Notes under the pieces: generated by a model
Database searches by the model: none
Seen by the model: the letters and a program-made list of their open reading frames with translations, nothing else
Told to the model about the DNA's origin: nothing
Program-made: the position numbers and the translations under genes
From: Sulfuriferula sp.
GTDB lineage: Bacteria; Pseudomonadota; Gammaproteobacteria; Burkholderiales; Sulfuriferulaceae
Length of the DNA: 64,000 bases
Assembly (NCBI GenBank): GCA_031291235.1
Contig: JARLJL010000015.1
Span: 1 to 64,000 of the forward strand
Direction: 5' to 3'
Shown here: in pieces, positions 7,226 to 14,909 of the stretch
Layout: the number at the start of each line of letters is the position of its first letter
How positions within the stretch are numbered: position 1 is the first letter of the stretch

Positions 7226-8068
7226 TTACCCTGACCAGCCCAAGTAGTAGTGGTCCTTGTCCGGTTGTTCAAGAATCCACTCGATCATCTCCTGCGCAAT
7301 CAGCAACGCAGTGACGTACCACTGAATGGTATCGGATTTATCACGTTCGTAGACCAGATAGGTGTGCGGCTCGTTGAAATACGAGATCCGTTGCTTGGAG
7401 TTCCACGCACCGCCGATGATCGCTACCACCTTCAACGGCGTCGGATAGAAGTGGCCGTACTGGCTAATCCATCCGGTATTTTGCCATTCATCGGCGTCGA
7501 TCTTTTCCTTTTCCTTCAGATATTCCTGATTGAAACGCTCGAACGCACCTTCCCGACTGGTCACACCTTCATCAGCAAAGTTCGGGCGAAAGGACATCAC
7601 ATCGTACTTACCAGCTGGGCTGTCCGCATGTGCTTGCCATTTCTCAATAGCGTCCTTCAGGTTGAGGTAGATCGTATCCCAGTCGGGGAATTGGTAGTAC
7701 TCCTCATCCGTGACTTCGAAGATCTGATACAGATTCGGCAAGCTAAAGACGGCCGCTACGGAATTCATCCCGCCGTCGTTATAGCTGGAGCGCAGATAGC
7801 CGATCTTGAAGAGGTGGTCGGGTTGCGTCTTCGAATCACGGCAGATGCTCGTGACCGAGTTGTGCTCGTAGTTTTCGATCTCGTACTTCTCACGAAGTCC
7901 TGCGCGAATCGCATTGAAGTTATCGCACTCCTCTTGCGTGAGGTCGCGCTCTTTCTCAATAGCTATCTGGGTGTCATAAATCGCGTTGAGTTCCGCATTA
8001 TACGCGGCTTCCATTTTGCTTGCGCGTTTGAAGTTCGGACATTTCTTCAAATAGACATCTAAACCCAT
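7226..8068 (-). CDS. conserved-type phage hypothetical protein
   Basis: A 280-residue soluble protein beginning MGLDVYLKKCPNF, with an excellent AAGGAGG before the ATG. It contains GYLRSSYNDGGMNSVAAVF near residue 93 and an aromatic-rich C-terminal half (WISQYGHFYPTPL, ISYFNEPHTYLVYERD). The MGLDVYL start and the GYLRSSYN-x-GG-x-N motif occur in uncharacterised phage proteins, from memory. No catalytic motif or membrane segment is visible. Function unknown. Confidence 0.75.
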   Translation of the reverse strand: MGLDVYLKKCPNFKRASKMEAAYNAELNAIYDTQIAIEKERDLTQEECDNFNAIRAGLREKYEIENYEHNSVTSICRDSKTQPDHLFKIGYLRSSYNDGGMNSVAAVFSLPNLYQIFEVTDEEYYQFPDWDTIYLNLKDAIEKWQAHADSPAGKYDVMSFRPNFADEGVTSREGAFERFNQEYLKEKEKIDADEWQNTGWISQYGHFYPTPLKVVAIIGGAWNSKQRISYFNEPHTYLVYERDKSDTIQWYVTALLIAQEMIEWILEQPDKDHYYLGWSG

Positions 8069-8133
8069 ACTACCTCCTTAAGGGGATGGGTCGCGCCATG
8101 ACGGCAGCGTTTAGTTCCATGCTGATCGTTTCC

Positions 8134-8559
8134 TTAATTATCTTTCTTCGGGACTAACTTCAGGTGGCGTACCCGATCTTCTGGCGGATGCTGCTTCTTG
8201 TGTTCCTCGACCATCTTTTCCAGCATCGAATCGATGAGGGTGCGGCAGTTGTACTCGAACAACAAAGGACAACCGAGTAGGTACGGACTCTCACCTTTCT
8301 GCCAGACCGATAGATTCTGACTCACGACGTACAATCCGGGCATGGCTGTAGTCACTGCGATGTCAACGAAATGCTGGCCTTCCATGCCGTGACGTACTCC
8401 CACGATGAATCCTTCCACACCACCAATGCCGTCTTGCTCGCCGTGAATGTCGCGCATCACGAAGTAGTACTCACACCGCTTGCCGAGCAGACGCGTGTCG
8501 ACCGATGTAGTTCTGAAACGTTCCCGTGTCTGGTCCAGCAGTTTCTGATTCATGAACAT
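8134..8559 (-). CDS. hypothetical protein
   Basis: A 141-residue protein starting MFMNQKLLDQTRERF, with AAGGGG six bases before the ATG at 8559. The frame extends upstream to 8700, but that stretch is Arg/Ser-rich and overlaps the real gene 8570-9754 in another phase, so it was discarded. A central beta-rich segment (CEYYFVMRDIHGEQDGIGGV) and a helical, basic C-terminus are visible. It probably forms a unit with the upstream gene, 10 bases away. No family recognised. Confidence 0.75.
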   Translation of the reverse strand: MFMNQKLLDQTRERFRTTSVDTRLLGKRCEYYFVMRDIHGEQDGIGGVEGFIVGVRHGMEGQHFVDIAVTTAMPGLYVVSQNLSVWQKGESPYLLGCPLLFEYNCRTLIDSMLEKMVEEHKKQHPPEDRVRHLKLVPKKDN

Positions 8560-8569
8560 CACGGACCCC

Positions 8570-9754
8570 TTACTTCGCGACGAAGTCGAATGTGATGATC
8601 TGTTTGACGCGCCGCACTGTCTGGCCGTCTTCGATCGAATCGTCCGTGAACGCACGCATAGCGAAGCCGACGTTGGCCTTCGGATCTTTGATCTTGTCAA
8701 AGAAATCCATTCCCATCGGACCTGCCGGTTGAACCGTCGCTGTCATAGCGTGCACCGGTTTACCTTGTTGTGAAATCACCGGGCGCAAACCAAAGTGAAC
8801 GAACTGACAACAGACGTTCATGTCTTCGATACGGATGGCGCGCTTCTCACCCTGTTCACCAGCAGGCAATCTCGGCTGACCATACTCACCAAAGACCGCG
8901 CCATGACGAGCACGCTCATTCAACTTGGCGATTGCCTGCTCAGCGGCTTCCTTACTGATGATCATCCCGTTACGGTTCACACCGATCATCCGCAGATTCA
9001 CTTCAATCGTGATATCGGTCGGTTCATTGATGAGCAACGGCACGTCGTCTTCGATCACTGCGAAACGTTGCTGACCGTTTTCCAGCAGACCGTTGTATTC
9101 CACTGTGTTGCGATGCCACGGTTGCGGGTGATGCGGGAACAGGTGGAAGTACAGCATCCGACCCGGACCAGCTGCATCGTCAGCGTCACGAATCGGACCG
9201 ACGGCACGATAGAGGCCGCCCTTGTAATGCTTGTGGCTGGCGAGTTGGAACGCCTGCTCTTCGGTGAGTTTGATCTCGGCGAGTTCTTCAATCGTCTTGA
9301 ATGCTTGGTTCAGACGGTCGACGACATTACCCAAATCGAGTTGTCCGGACAAGGAAGTTTCAGCTTCCTCGACTTGACCACGTGTAATGTCGAGATGCGC
9401 AGTCCAACCATTCTTGTCCGACTGCATGCTCGGTAGCACGTAGAAGTCGCCAGACTTACGATTGAACTGAATCTGACTGAAAACCACACCCGGAAATTTC
9501 CGGCTGTAGATTTCGAGGTATTCGTTGTACGGACCAAACGCAATGCCGTCGGGCAACTGCTTGATCTCGGAGCAATGGATCTCCGGCACTTGTTCCGCAC
9601 CTTGCCACACGCTCGTGACCAAGATCTTGAGGATACGGTCGGCGACTTGAGCGCCTTCCCACTCGGCCGACATTTCCAGAAAGTTATCCGTCTTATTGAA
9701 AGTCTTGTGGTTATTCGAGATCAACAATACGGTCAAGTCACCAGTTGCGTTCAT
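8570..9754 (-). CDS. DUF1653-like protein with a protease-fold-like C-terminus
   Basis: A 394-residue protein with three visible parts. Residues 1-170 are an alpha/beta region. Residues about 174-232 contain HKHYKGGLYRAVG and FHLFPHHP, resembling the small DUF1653 domain. Residues about 258-370 contain VNRNGMIISKEAAEQAI, VFGEYGQP and GKPVHAMTAT. This third part has the spacing of phage head-maturation proteases of the T4 gp21 type, but the histidine normally in the GE-x-x-HP motif is Gln and the usual serine motif is GFAMRAF. If the likeness is real the protein would be a non-catalytic relative. AAGGAAC precedes the ATG. Function unknown. Confidence 0.6.
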   Translation of the reverse strand: MNATGDLTVLLISNNHKTFNKTDNFLEMSAEWEGAQVADRILKILVTSVWQGAEQVPEIHCSEIKQLPDGIAFGPYNEYLEIYSRKFPGVVFSQIQFNRKSGDFYVLPSMQSDKNGWTAHLDITRGQVEEAETSLSGQLDLGNVVDRLNQAFKTIEELAEIKLTEEQAFQLASHKHYKGGLYRAVGPIRDADDAAGPGRMLYFHLFPHHPQPWHRNTVEYNGLLENGQQRFAVIEDDVPLLINEPTDITIEVNLRMIGVNRNGMIISKEAAEQAIAKLNERARHGAVFGEYGQPRLPAGEQGEKRAIRIEDMNVCCQFVHFGLRPVISQQGKPVHAMTATVQPAGPMGMDFFDKIKDPKANVGFAMRAFTDDSIEDGQTVRRVKQIITFDFVAK

Positions 9755-9805
9755 TACAGTTCCTTAAGGGAGTTTGTCTACACCTGATAACGCTAGGGAA
9801 TAAAA

Positions 9806-9831
9806 AGAGAGTGGACCGAAGCCCACTCTCT
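9806..9831. terminator. bidirectional terminator
   Basis: AGAGAGTGG paired with CCACTCTCT, with a TTCG loop in the minus-strand reading. It is flanked by A5 and T4 runs, so it could stop transcription in both directions. It follows the gene ending at 9843. Confidence 0.85.
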
Positions 9832-9842
9832 TTTCAAACTAC

Positions 9843-11120
9843 TTACTGCGGCTTAGCCAGCGCCTGTTCAATCTGACCAATCTCGTCCTGTGCGTCTGCC
9901 GGAGCAAAGATACCTTCCGCTGTGAACTGGAGATCGGCCACAGCATGGTCGCGCAGACTTGCCAAGTCTTCACCCGGCAACGTACGCTTGACAAGCTTGT
10001 CGATCGTCTCGTTCGATGCGCCAAACGATTTCAGCTTGTTGTGCAACTGCGCCGACCACACGCCAACCGGCAAGTCAGCAGCAGGCGCTGCTACGTCGAT
10101 CTCGCTGGTTTCCGGTGCCCAGTCGATGGCCGACTCCGTCTTGATCGGCAGAGTGGTCAAACCTGCCGGCGTCAACGGAATCAACTTCTCGGGATAAATA
10201 GCAGGTTCGTTCAGGCCCAGATCGAGCACAGCGCGTTCAGGAGTGCCAATGGATAGGTTCAGTTCAACCGTACCCGTAAGCGCTTCGATGTCGACGTTCT
10301 TCACTTCCGTCCAGTCAGAGAACAGACCGTCGAGCCTGACGGCAAACTGACCGGCTTCGCTCTTGTCCCACGTACCGTCGGCAATCGCATCGATCACGAT
10401 GTTCGACCAGTTCTCGTACAGACCCGGACGTTCCGTTTTCTGGGTGGCCAGTTCCGAAGCATTGCACCACGGACCGAGCTTCTGTTCGTCTTCACGTGAG
10501 TCGATGGTAACCGATTCCGGGATTTCGAGTTCCCAGCACAGCGCGAGGTGATGCTGACCGACGTCGTCCGACGGATCGTAGATGAAGCCCTTGAACTTCA
10601 AGCCAGTCCGGAAGAGGGCTTCAGCGAAGCACTCAACGTCTGTACCGATGAACCGCAGCTTCAGTTCTTGCGACAGTTCGATGATGATGTTGTTGCGGGC
10701 TGTCTCAAGGAAGTCAGGTGCGCCATCGTTACCCCACATGACCATGTTCCAGTCAGTGTGGCCGCCCCAGCCGATGGACATCTTGTCGGCCAGACGATCT
10801 TCGCCGACACCCTTCTTACGGTAGTACGTCGAGTAGAAGGCTTCACGCGTGAGCGAGCAGAAGCCGCCTTCGCGATTCGCCGTCGGTTGAATCACTTGCT
10901 GCTTGAGCGTGATGTAGTTCAACGGTTGGAGGTAATCCTTGTCGTGTTCCAGCCAGTGGCGTTCGCGCAGACACAAAGCGCTCGCCAGATCACTCGAACC
11001 CTCACCACCCGAGATAAACTTTTCCAGCGGGAAGGTGCTGAAGTCGTCGATCGCAAACGAGCGAACATACGACGCGTCGATGGCCAGAATCCACTGCGGG
11101 TGCTTTTTCTTAGCTGTCAT
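9843..11120 (-). CDS. Nudix-fold-like protein with degenerate Nudix box
   Basis: A 425-residue protein starting MTAKKKHPQWILAID at 11120, with AAAGGAAG seven bases upstream. Residues 116-155 contain IGWGGHTDW, then GAPDFLET, then IIELSQELKL. This follows the Nudix box spacing G-x5-E-x7-[R]E-U-x-[E]E-x-x-U, but the arginine is Ile and the first glutamate of the EE pair is Gln. The beta-rich surroundings fit a Nudix fold. The C-terminal 170 residues are Ala/Pro-rich and probably a separate domain. Catalysis on nucleoside diphosphates is uncertain given the changed box; a binding role is possible. Confidence 0.55.
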   Translation of the reverse strand: MTAKKKHPQWILAIDASYVRSFAIDDFSTFPLEKFISGGEGSSDLASALCLRERHWLEHDKDYLQPLNYITLKQQVIQPTANREGGFCSLTREAFYSTYYRKKGVGEDRLADKMSIGWGGHTDWNMVMWGNDGAPDFLETARNNIIIELSQELKLRFIGTDVECFAEALFRTGLKFKGFIYDPSDDVGQHHLALCWELEIPESVTIDSREDEQKLGPWCNASELATQKTERPGLYENWSNIVIDAIADGTWDKSEAGQFAVRLDGLFSDWTEVKNVDIEALTGTVELNLSIGTPERAVLDLGLNEPAIYPEKLIPLTPAGLTTLPIKTESAIDWAPETSEIDVAAPAADLPVGVWSAQLHNKLKSFGASNETIDKLVKRTLPGEDLASLRDHAVADLQFTAEGIFAPADAQDEIGQIEQALAKPQ

Positions 11121-11283
11121 TCTTTTCTTCCTTTCGCGGTTTAACTGCATGAAACCCGTGTAGACGGGTATTGGGGGTGACGTCCTTCAGGTGCCGGTGG
11201 CCATTACGGCTGCGGCAGACTTTTACCAGCGCGGAACCAGCGCACACGAGGACGACGATAAGTGGTACAATTTGCCAATGCAT
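11110..11283 (-). CDS. possible small membrane protein overlapping its neighbour
   Basis: A 57-residue frame starting at an ATG at 11283 encodes an N-terminal membrane helix (HWQIVPLIVVLVCAGSALV) and a basic tail ending KPRKEEKNDS. Its stop overlaps the start of the Nudix-like gene, and its last codons form that gene's ribosome site. However it overlaps the gene 11204-11590 by 80 bases in another phase and has no clear ribosome site. Either this is a nested small gene, or one of the two frames is only apparent at its end. Confidence 0.4.
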   Translation of the reverse strand: MHWQIVPLIVVLVCAGSALVKVCRSRNGHRHLKDVTPNTRLHGFHAVKPRKEEKNDS

Positions 11284-11590
11284 GATGTTGGGGCGGAACC
11301 AGTTCGTTGAGAATAGCAACGACAGTCTCGGCATCATCGAGCTTTAACTGCGTTACCCGATGTTGTTCGTGGATCGTTCGAGGATCTCTCATATTTTGGC
11401 AGAAGTCACGGATCTTCTCAGCCGGATTCGGCTTACGAACGATCTTACTACCCATGACTTCCACATGGTCTTTGAACCACTCACGTGCTTCTTCTTGTTG
11501 TTGGGGGGTGCCATGTTGGCCGAGCAGTACGAACCTTTGCAGTTCGGTCAGAAACTCAGCCTCTGTTTTGGGGTACTCGGTCAGCTTCAT
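11204..11590 (-). CDS. hypothetical protein
   Basis: A 128-residue protein beginning MKLTEYPKTEAEFLTEL, with GAGGTGAG before the ATG. The first 95 residues look like a real helical protein (QQQEEAREWFKDHVEVMG, KLDDAETVVAILNELV). The last 25 residues are basic and unusual, and coincide with the overlapping membrane-protein frame. It starts just downstream of the thymidylate kinase stop (11594), so the two are cotranscribed. Confidence 0.65.
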   Translation of the reverse strand: MKLTEYPKTEAEFLTELQRFVLLGQHGTPQQQEEAREWFKDHVEVMGSKIVRKPNPAEKIRDFCQNMRDPRTIHEQHRVTQLKLDDAETVVAILNELVPPQHHALANCTTYRRPRVRWFRAGKSLPQP

Positions 11591-11593
11591 AAC

Positions 11594-12262
11594 TCACCTC
11601 GGATAAGTGCGCAGATGGCCAAACTTCTCGGCGAATTCGCCATCCAGATACTTGTGGATGGATTGTTGAATCTCAGCGATGGTACGCATCGAATCGACGA
11701 TCACCATCCGTTCGGATACATCGCCACTGATCAGGCTCTGATAGCCTTCGAAGCAGCGCTTACGGAAAGCCAGTGCTTCGTTGTTCAGGCGGTTGTAGTC
11801 CTTGACACGTCCTGCCATGCGGGCAAGCGACTCTTCGAGCGTGACGTCAAAGAAGACCGTCACATCCGGCCAGAAGTCCTTGTGAGCAACGTCACGAATG
11901 GCGACAAATTCTTTCATGATACCGCGCGCCCAACCTTGGTACGCAAACGAGCTATCTGCCCAACGATCCGACACGATGACTGCACCAGCTGCTAAACCCG
12001 GCTCAATCACCGACTTCAGAACCTGACGGCGCGACGCTGCATATAACATCGCTTCCGTGACTGCGTCCATCGGTTCATTCAACTCAGTACCGAGCACTGC
12101 TTTGCGAATCACTTCAGCCGTAGGACTACCGCCCGGTTGACGGGTTTCAATCACACGGTATCCGCGCTCACGCAGGGCTTCACAAAGGAAACCCATGTGC
12201 GTGGTCTTGCCACTTCCGTCCGGTCCTTCCAGAGAAACAAAAGCCCCACGTTTCGAATCCAT
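11594..12262 (-). CDS. tmk: thymidylate kinase
   Basis: A 222-residue kinase that converts dTMP to dTDP. The P-loop GPDGSGKT is at residues 13-20, the DRW motif at 99-101 in VIVSDRWADSSFAYQG, and the dTMP-binding segment RQPGG at 41-45. In most members the latter reads REPGG; the Glu-to-Gln change is notable. Length matches the family. It works after thymidylate synthase (5366-6400) in dTTP supply. An AT-rich putative promoter element lies 43 bases upstream at 12305-12321. The ribosome site is weak (GAGAAAAAGT). Confidence 0.95.
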   Translation of the reverse strand: MDSKRGAFVSLEGPDGSGKTTHMGFLCEALRERGYRVIETRQPGGSPTAEVIRKAVLGTELNEPMDAVTEAMLYAASRRQVLKSVIEPGLAAGAVIVSDRWADSSFAYQGWARGIMKEFVAIRDVAHKDFWPDVTVFFDVTLEESLARMAGRVKDYNRLNNEALAFRKRCFEGYQSLISGDVSERMVIVDSMRTIAEIQQSIHKYLDGEFAEKFGHLRTYPR

Positions 12263-12304
12263 ACTTTTTCTCGTTTAAAGATTTGATGTCGAGCAACACT
12301 ACTC

Positions 12305-12321
12305 CACGTTAGTGATATATG
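12305..12321 (-). promoter_or_regulatory. putative AT-rich promoter (ATATMACTNNCG class)
   Basis: Minus strand reads CATATATCACTAACGTG. A 17-base word at 16357-16373 matches it at 14 positions, and 14591-14604 carries ATATAACTTTCGGG. All three lie 43-57 bases before a start codon in the left, non-structural arm. By position this could be an early promoter; no experiment supports it. Confidence 0.4.
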
Positions 12322-12330
12322 CCCAAGTTC

Positions 12331-12789
12331 TTATTCGTTCTCGTTGGGAAAGTCTTTCTCAACCATCTGTCCGATGTTCAACCAGACACGATTTCCACCA
12401 TACGTGTTGTGGATCGTGTGTCCTAACCACAACGACAGGATCGAAGCATTCGACAGCGGCCCTTCCATCTGCTGATGACACATGCGATGGATGTACGGCT
12501 CCAGCGTCGCATTCATGATGATGGAGATCTCGCGGGAATTCACCCGAGCAAACACCACAGGACCAAACCGGGTACTGACTGCCAAGATCTTCTTGTTATT
12601 GCGAGTCGGAACCACATGGAATATTTCGCCGTACGCAATATCCGGAATGTGGTCCCCTTGCAAGATCAAGGAAGACAGGCTTTCAGTGTTTAATGACTGC
12701 TTCAATTTGATCTTCTTACACCAACTGCTCCAAGACTTTGATACGTCGCCCCGTAGCGTATGTTTCACCATACCAACAATCTTGTCCAT
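12331..12789 (-). CDS. hypothetical protein
   Basis: A 152-residue protein starting MDKIVGMVKHTLRGD, with a GAAGAG site before the ATG. It is mostly beta, with a central run of strands (AYGEIFHVVPTRNNKKILAV, FGPVVFARVNSREISIIM) and a helical end. It follows the strong terminator at 12816-12842 and precedes the tmk promoter region. No family recognised. Confidence 0.7.
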   Translation of the reverse strand: MDKIVGMVKHTLRGDVSKSWSSWCKKIKLKQSLNTESLSSLILQGDHIPDIAYGEIFHVVPTRNNKKILAVSTRFGPVVFARVNSREISIIMNATLEPYIHRMCHQQMEGPLSNASILSLWLGHTIHNTYGGNRVWLNIGQMVEKDFPNENE

Positions 12790-12815
12790 TTTTTCTCTTC
12801 TTAGACAAAAAAAAG

Positions 12816-12842
12816 GAGAGAGTGCTGGTTAGACACTCTCTC
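12816..12842 (-). terminator. strong rho-independent-type terminator
   Basis: Minus strand GAGAGAGTG paired with CACTCTCTC, followed by CTTTTTTTTG. It ends the unit whose last gene stops at 12871. Confidence 0.9.
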
Positions 12843-12870
12843 AAAACGCCGCTTAGTTTAGGGATAGCAC

Positions 12871-13161
12871 CTAAGCGGAAACCGATGACACTAGTTCAGG
12901 CGCTTCACCGTTGAGCCGATAGACTCGCTTGAACTTGCCCACTCGTAACTCGATCATCTTGGCGTCATGTCCAAGCGCTTTGAACTGGCTGAAGATTCCA
13001 ACCAGAGTCGACTCGCTCGGACTCTTCAGGAGCTTCGGTTTGTCTACCGTGAATGCTACCTGCTCACGTCCCACAGTAGCTGCACCATGCGCGTCCTTCT
13101 GGCCGTGAGTGCTGATCCCAACCTGCACCCGCTTATCCACTAACCCAAGTAGTTCCAACAT
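12871..13161 (-). CDS. hypothetical protein
   Basis: A 96-residue protein beginning MLELLGLVDKRVQVGI, with AGGGAG upstream of the ATG. It is mainly beta, with a basic segment near the end (ELRVGKFKRVYRL). It lies 20 bases after the 313-residue gene and just before a strong terminator. It may bind nucleic acid or protein; there is no diagnostic motif. Confidence 0.65.
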   Translation of the reverse strand: MLELLGLVDKRVQVGISTHGQKDAHGAATVGREQVAFTVDKPKLLKSPSESTLVGIFSQFKALGHDAKMIELRVGKFKRVYRLNGEAPELVSSVSA

Positions 13162-13181
13162 GATTGGCGCTCCCTGTAAAT

Positions 13182-14123
13182 TTAGTGTTGTGCGGTGTCG
13201 CCGTTGGTACGGGAGAACTTCAACTGACCTTCACCCGTGCCTACTTCAGACCCGAGAGTCATCGAACCTCCGACTTCCGCCAGTCCTCGCGTACCCGGTG
13301 CCCAAGCTGAGCCGCCGATCACGTCACGCTGGAACTGTTCAACGATCTGCACCAACGCGTCGTTGGTTTGCTCAGCCGTTTCACCCAACGAGTGGATGCC
13401 TTTACCAGTACGGTCTTGCAGCAATTTGACGATCTTTTCCTGCGATTCATCGTCCATGTTGATGATGCTGTCGTGGATGTTGGGATTCTGGACGATCCAC
13501 TTATCAACATACTCCTTGATGAAGTCATCCACGGACTGACCGCCGAGAACAATCGCAGCCGCGCACGGGGTGCGAGCAACGGCACGCTTGGGTTGGGAAA
13601 CCGGCGGCGTCACCGAGGCCAGATGGTCAGCCATGCGTTGCAGACTGTCCGCATGTACGCCAGTCGGAGGATTGGCTTCTGCTGAACGACGCACTGCCTC
13701 TTCATGTGCGGCGATTTGCTCACCGATCGCTTCGACCAGTGCCTTGCAGGTGTCTTCGGTCAACTCGCCGATGTGCTTGAACTCTTCCACGGCTTGCGAT
13801 ACTGCGGCGCTAAACGCCGGTTGATCGGGTACCAACATCCCGTAGCGGTGCGGGTTGAGGTAGTGGAAAATATAGCCTTGAGACTCGGCCGCCGAGCGGA
13901 TGTCCGTCATGAGACGGTCATCCAGCTTCGGCGGTTCCGACATCCCAGGGAATACGAACGGTACTTCGACGTGATCCAGTCCCAGCGACATGTGGGACAC
14001 CACCACCCGGCCATGCTCTTTAGCCATGCGGGCTTCCTTGAAAAACTTGATCTCGCGTTCGTTGTACGCGTTGCGGGGTTGGCTGTTACCACGCAGTGCT
14101 GCAATCAGTGCTTTGATACCCAT
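13182..14123 (-). CDS. hypothetical protein
   Basis: A 313-residue protein starting MGIKALIAALRGNSQ, with GGAGAATAAC before the ATG. Residues about 45-130 are alpha/beta (VPFVFPGMSEPPK, YIFHYLNPHRYGML); the rest is helical and acidic with a Gly/Ser-rich, probably disordered C-terminus. A TATG element stands 35 bases upstream, directly after the hairpin at 14191-14221, so it should start a transcript also covering the next gene. No domain recognised. Confidence 0.7.
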   Translation of the reverse strand: MGIKALIAALRGNSQPRNAYNEREIKFFKEARMAKEHGRVVVSHMSLGLDHVEVPFVFPGMSEPPKLDDRLMTDIRSAAESQGYIFHYLNPHRYGMLVPDQPAFSAAVSQAVEEFKHIGELTEDTCKALVEAIGEQIAAHEEAVRRSAEANPPTGVHADSLQRMADHLASVTPPVSQPKRAVARTPCAAAIVLGGQSVDDFIKEYVDKWIVQNPNIHDSIINMDDESQEKIVKLLQDRTGKGIHSLGETAEQTNDALVQIVEQFQRDVIGGSAWAPGTRGLAEVGGSMTLGSEVGTGEGQLKFSRTNGDTAQH

Positions 14124-14156
14124 GATAGTTATTCTCCAAAGAGGGTTAGTTGTACT

Positions 14157-14166
14157 GCATATTTAC
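14157..14166 (-). promoter_or_regulatory. putative TATG-type promoter
   Basis: Minus strand GTAAATATGC places TATG about 35 bases before the ATG at 14123. It follows the terminator at 14191-14221, as at the other TATG sites. Confidence 0.4.
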
Positions 14167-14190
14167 GGGATACATCGGGTTGTAAAAAGT

Positions 14191-14221
14191 GGAGACCCTG
14201 AACCCCCGTAGGTAGGTCTCC
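14191..14221 (-). terminator. terminator hairpin
   Basis: GGAGACC paired with GGTCTCC, followed on the minus strand by ACTTTTTAC. It closes the unit ending with the gene at 14233. Confidence 0.8.
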
Positions 14222-14232
14222 AAAGAAACAGG

Positions 14233-14535
14233 TTACGCGGCGGCTTGATGCCGTCGTCGTTGTTCCCGTTTAAGCGATAGTGCAGTGAAAGTAAAGGTAT
14301 TGTGCGGGTGCACGACGGTCAACTTCTCCGGGAATACGCCATTGCGTTCGAACTGAAGGCAGATGGTACTCACACCGGCATTGTCAATCGTGGTGATAAA
14401 ACGCGGTTGGTCTACCTTGAAGTAGTGCTTCACTTCAGCACCATCCTTGGTAGTAGTTGCCCAACCGTGAGCCGCTTCTTTCTCACTTTCACTCAAGAAC
14501 GTAATCTTCACGCGCCTACGATAAGGGCTACGCAT
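14233..14535 (-). CDS. small basic hypothetical protein
   Basis: A 100-residue protein starting MRSPYRRRVKITFLS at 14535, with GGGAG close upstream; an in-frame ATG at 14547 forms part of that site and is less likely. It is beta-rich in the middle (YFKVDQPRFITTI, VSTICLQFERNGVF) and ends with a strongly basic tail (LSLKREQRRRHQ). Nucleic-acid binding is plausible from charge alone. Confidence 0.65.
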   Translation of the reverse strand: MRSPYRRRVKITFLSESEKEAAHGWATTTKDGAEVKHYFKVDQPRFITTIDNAGVSTICLQFERNGVFPEKLTVVHPHNTFTFTALSLKREQRRRHQAAA

Positions 14536-14578
14536 GATCACTCCCATCTACTGTTATTGTAATGTTAATCAAGTGGCT

Positions 14579-14689
14579 CTATGATTGAGCCCCGAAAGTT
14601 ATATTTTTCTTTGTCCCTTGGTCTCTCTCAGTCTGGATCAGTTGTGCGAGTTCGTACACTCCCAGTACGCGCAAAATGATCTCTACCAT
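14579..14689 (-). CDS. small hypothetical protein (36 aa)
   Basis: A short frame, MVEIILRVLGVYELAQLIQT and on to GAQS, fills an otherwise empty gap. GACGGGG lies a few bases before the ATG at 14689; an in-frame ATG at 14713 abuts the upstream stop and would add eight residues. The amphipathic helical sequence looks protein-like. The AT-rich promoter-like word at 14591-14604 falls inside it, which weakens one of the two calls. Confidence 0.45.
   Translation of the reverse strand: MVEIILRVLGVYELAQLIQTERDQGTKKNITFGAQS
14591..14604 (-). promoter_or_regulatory. putative AT-rich promoter (ATATMACTNNCG class)
   Basis: Minus strand ATATAACTTTCGGG, 56 bases before the start at 14535. It shares the ATAT-ACT--CG core with the elements at 12305 and 16357. 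Confidence 0.3.
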
Positions 14690-14714
14690 TTTCCCCGTCA
14701 CTGCACCTCCCATG

Positions 14715-14909
14715 TTAACTGTTGATGATAAAGGGTCTGGCAAAAGCAAAGTAAATCACCAGACTAAAAAGCAGATGCAGCACCCAGCGAAACGAGAACC
14801 ACAAGCGCGGTTCTTTGCGAGGATGATGTTTGGTTGCCGCAACTGCGCCTGCGAGATTCCAGCTAAAGATCGTCCAGGCAATGGCTTGGGCTAGAAGCAT
14901 CCCCGCCAT
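14715..14909 (-). CDS. small two-span membrane protein
   Basis: A 64-residue protein starting MAGMLLAQAIAWTIF, with two hydrophobic stretches (residues about 3-22 and 42-60) separated by a basic loop (TKHHPRKEPRLW). Its ATG overlaps the TAA of the upstream gene as TAATG at 14909-14911, so translation is coupled and the longer start at 14924 is unlikely. It belongs to a run of tiny genes between 14.5 and 16.3 kb. Function unknown. Confidence 0.65.
   Translation of the reverse strand: MAGMLLAQAIAWTIFSWNLAGAVAATKHHPRKEPRLWFSFRWVLHLLFSLVIYFAFARPFIINS

Noticed and set aside
8070-8120. Sixteen-codon minus-strand frame ending at the ribosome site of the 280-residue gene
   Set aside because: Its ribosome site is weak and its stop arises from the AGGAGGTAG of the next gene's own site, so it is probably chance.
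8559-8700. N-terminal extension of the 141-residue gene
   Set aside because: Arg/Ser-rich, overlaps the well-supported upstream gene in another phase; the start at 8559 has a proper ribosome site.
12319-12426. Plus-strand 35-codon frame after ATATATG
   Set aside because: It runs antisense into a good minus-strand gene and has no ribosome site; the ATATATG word is better read as a minus-strand promoter-like element.
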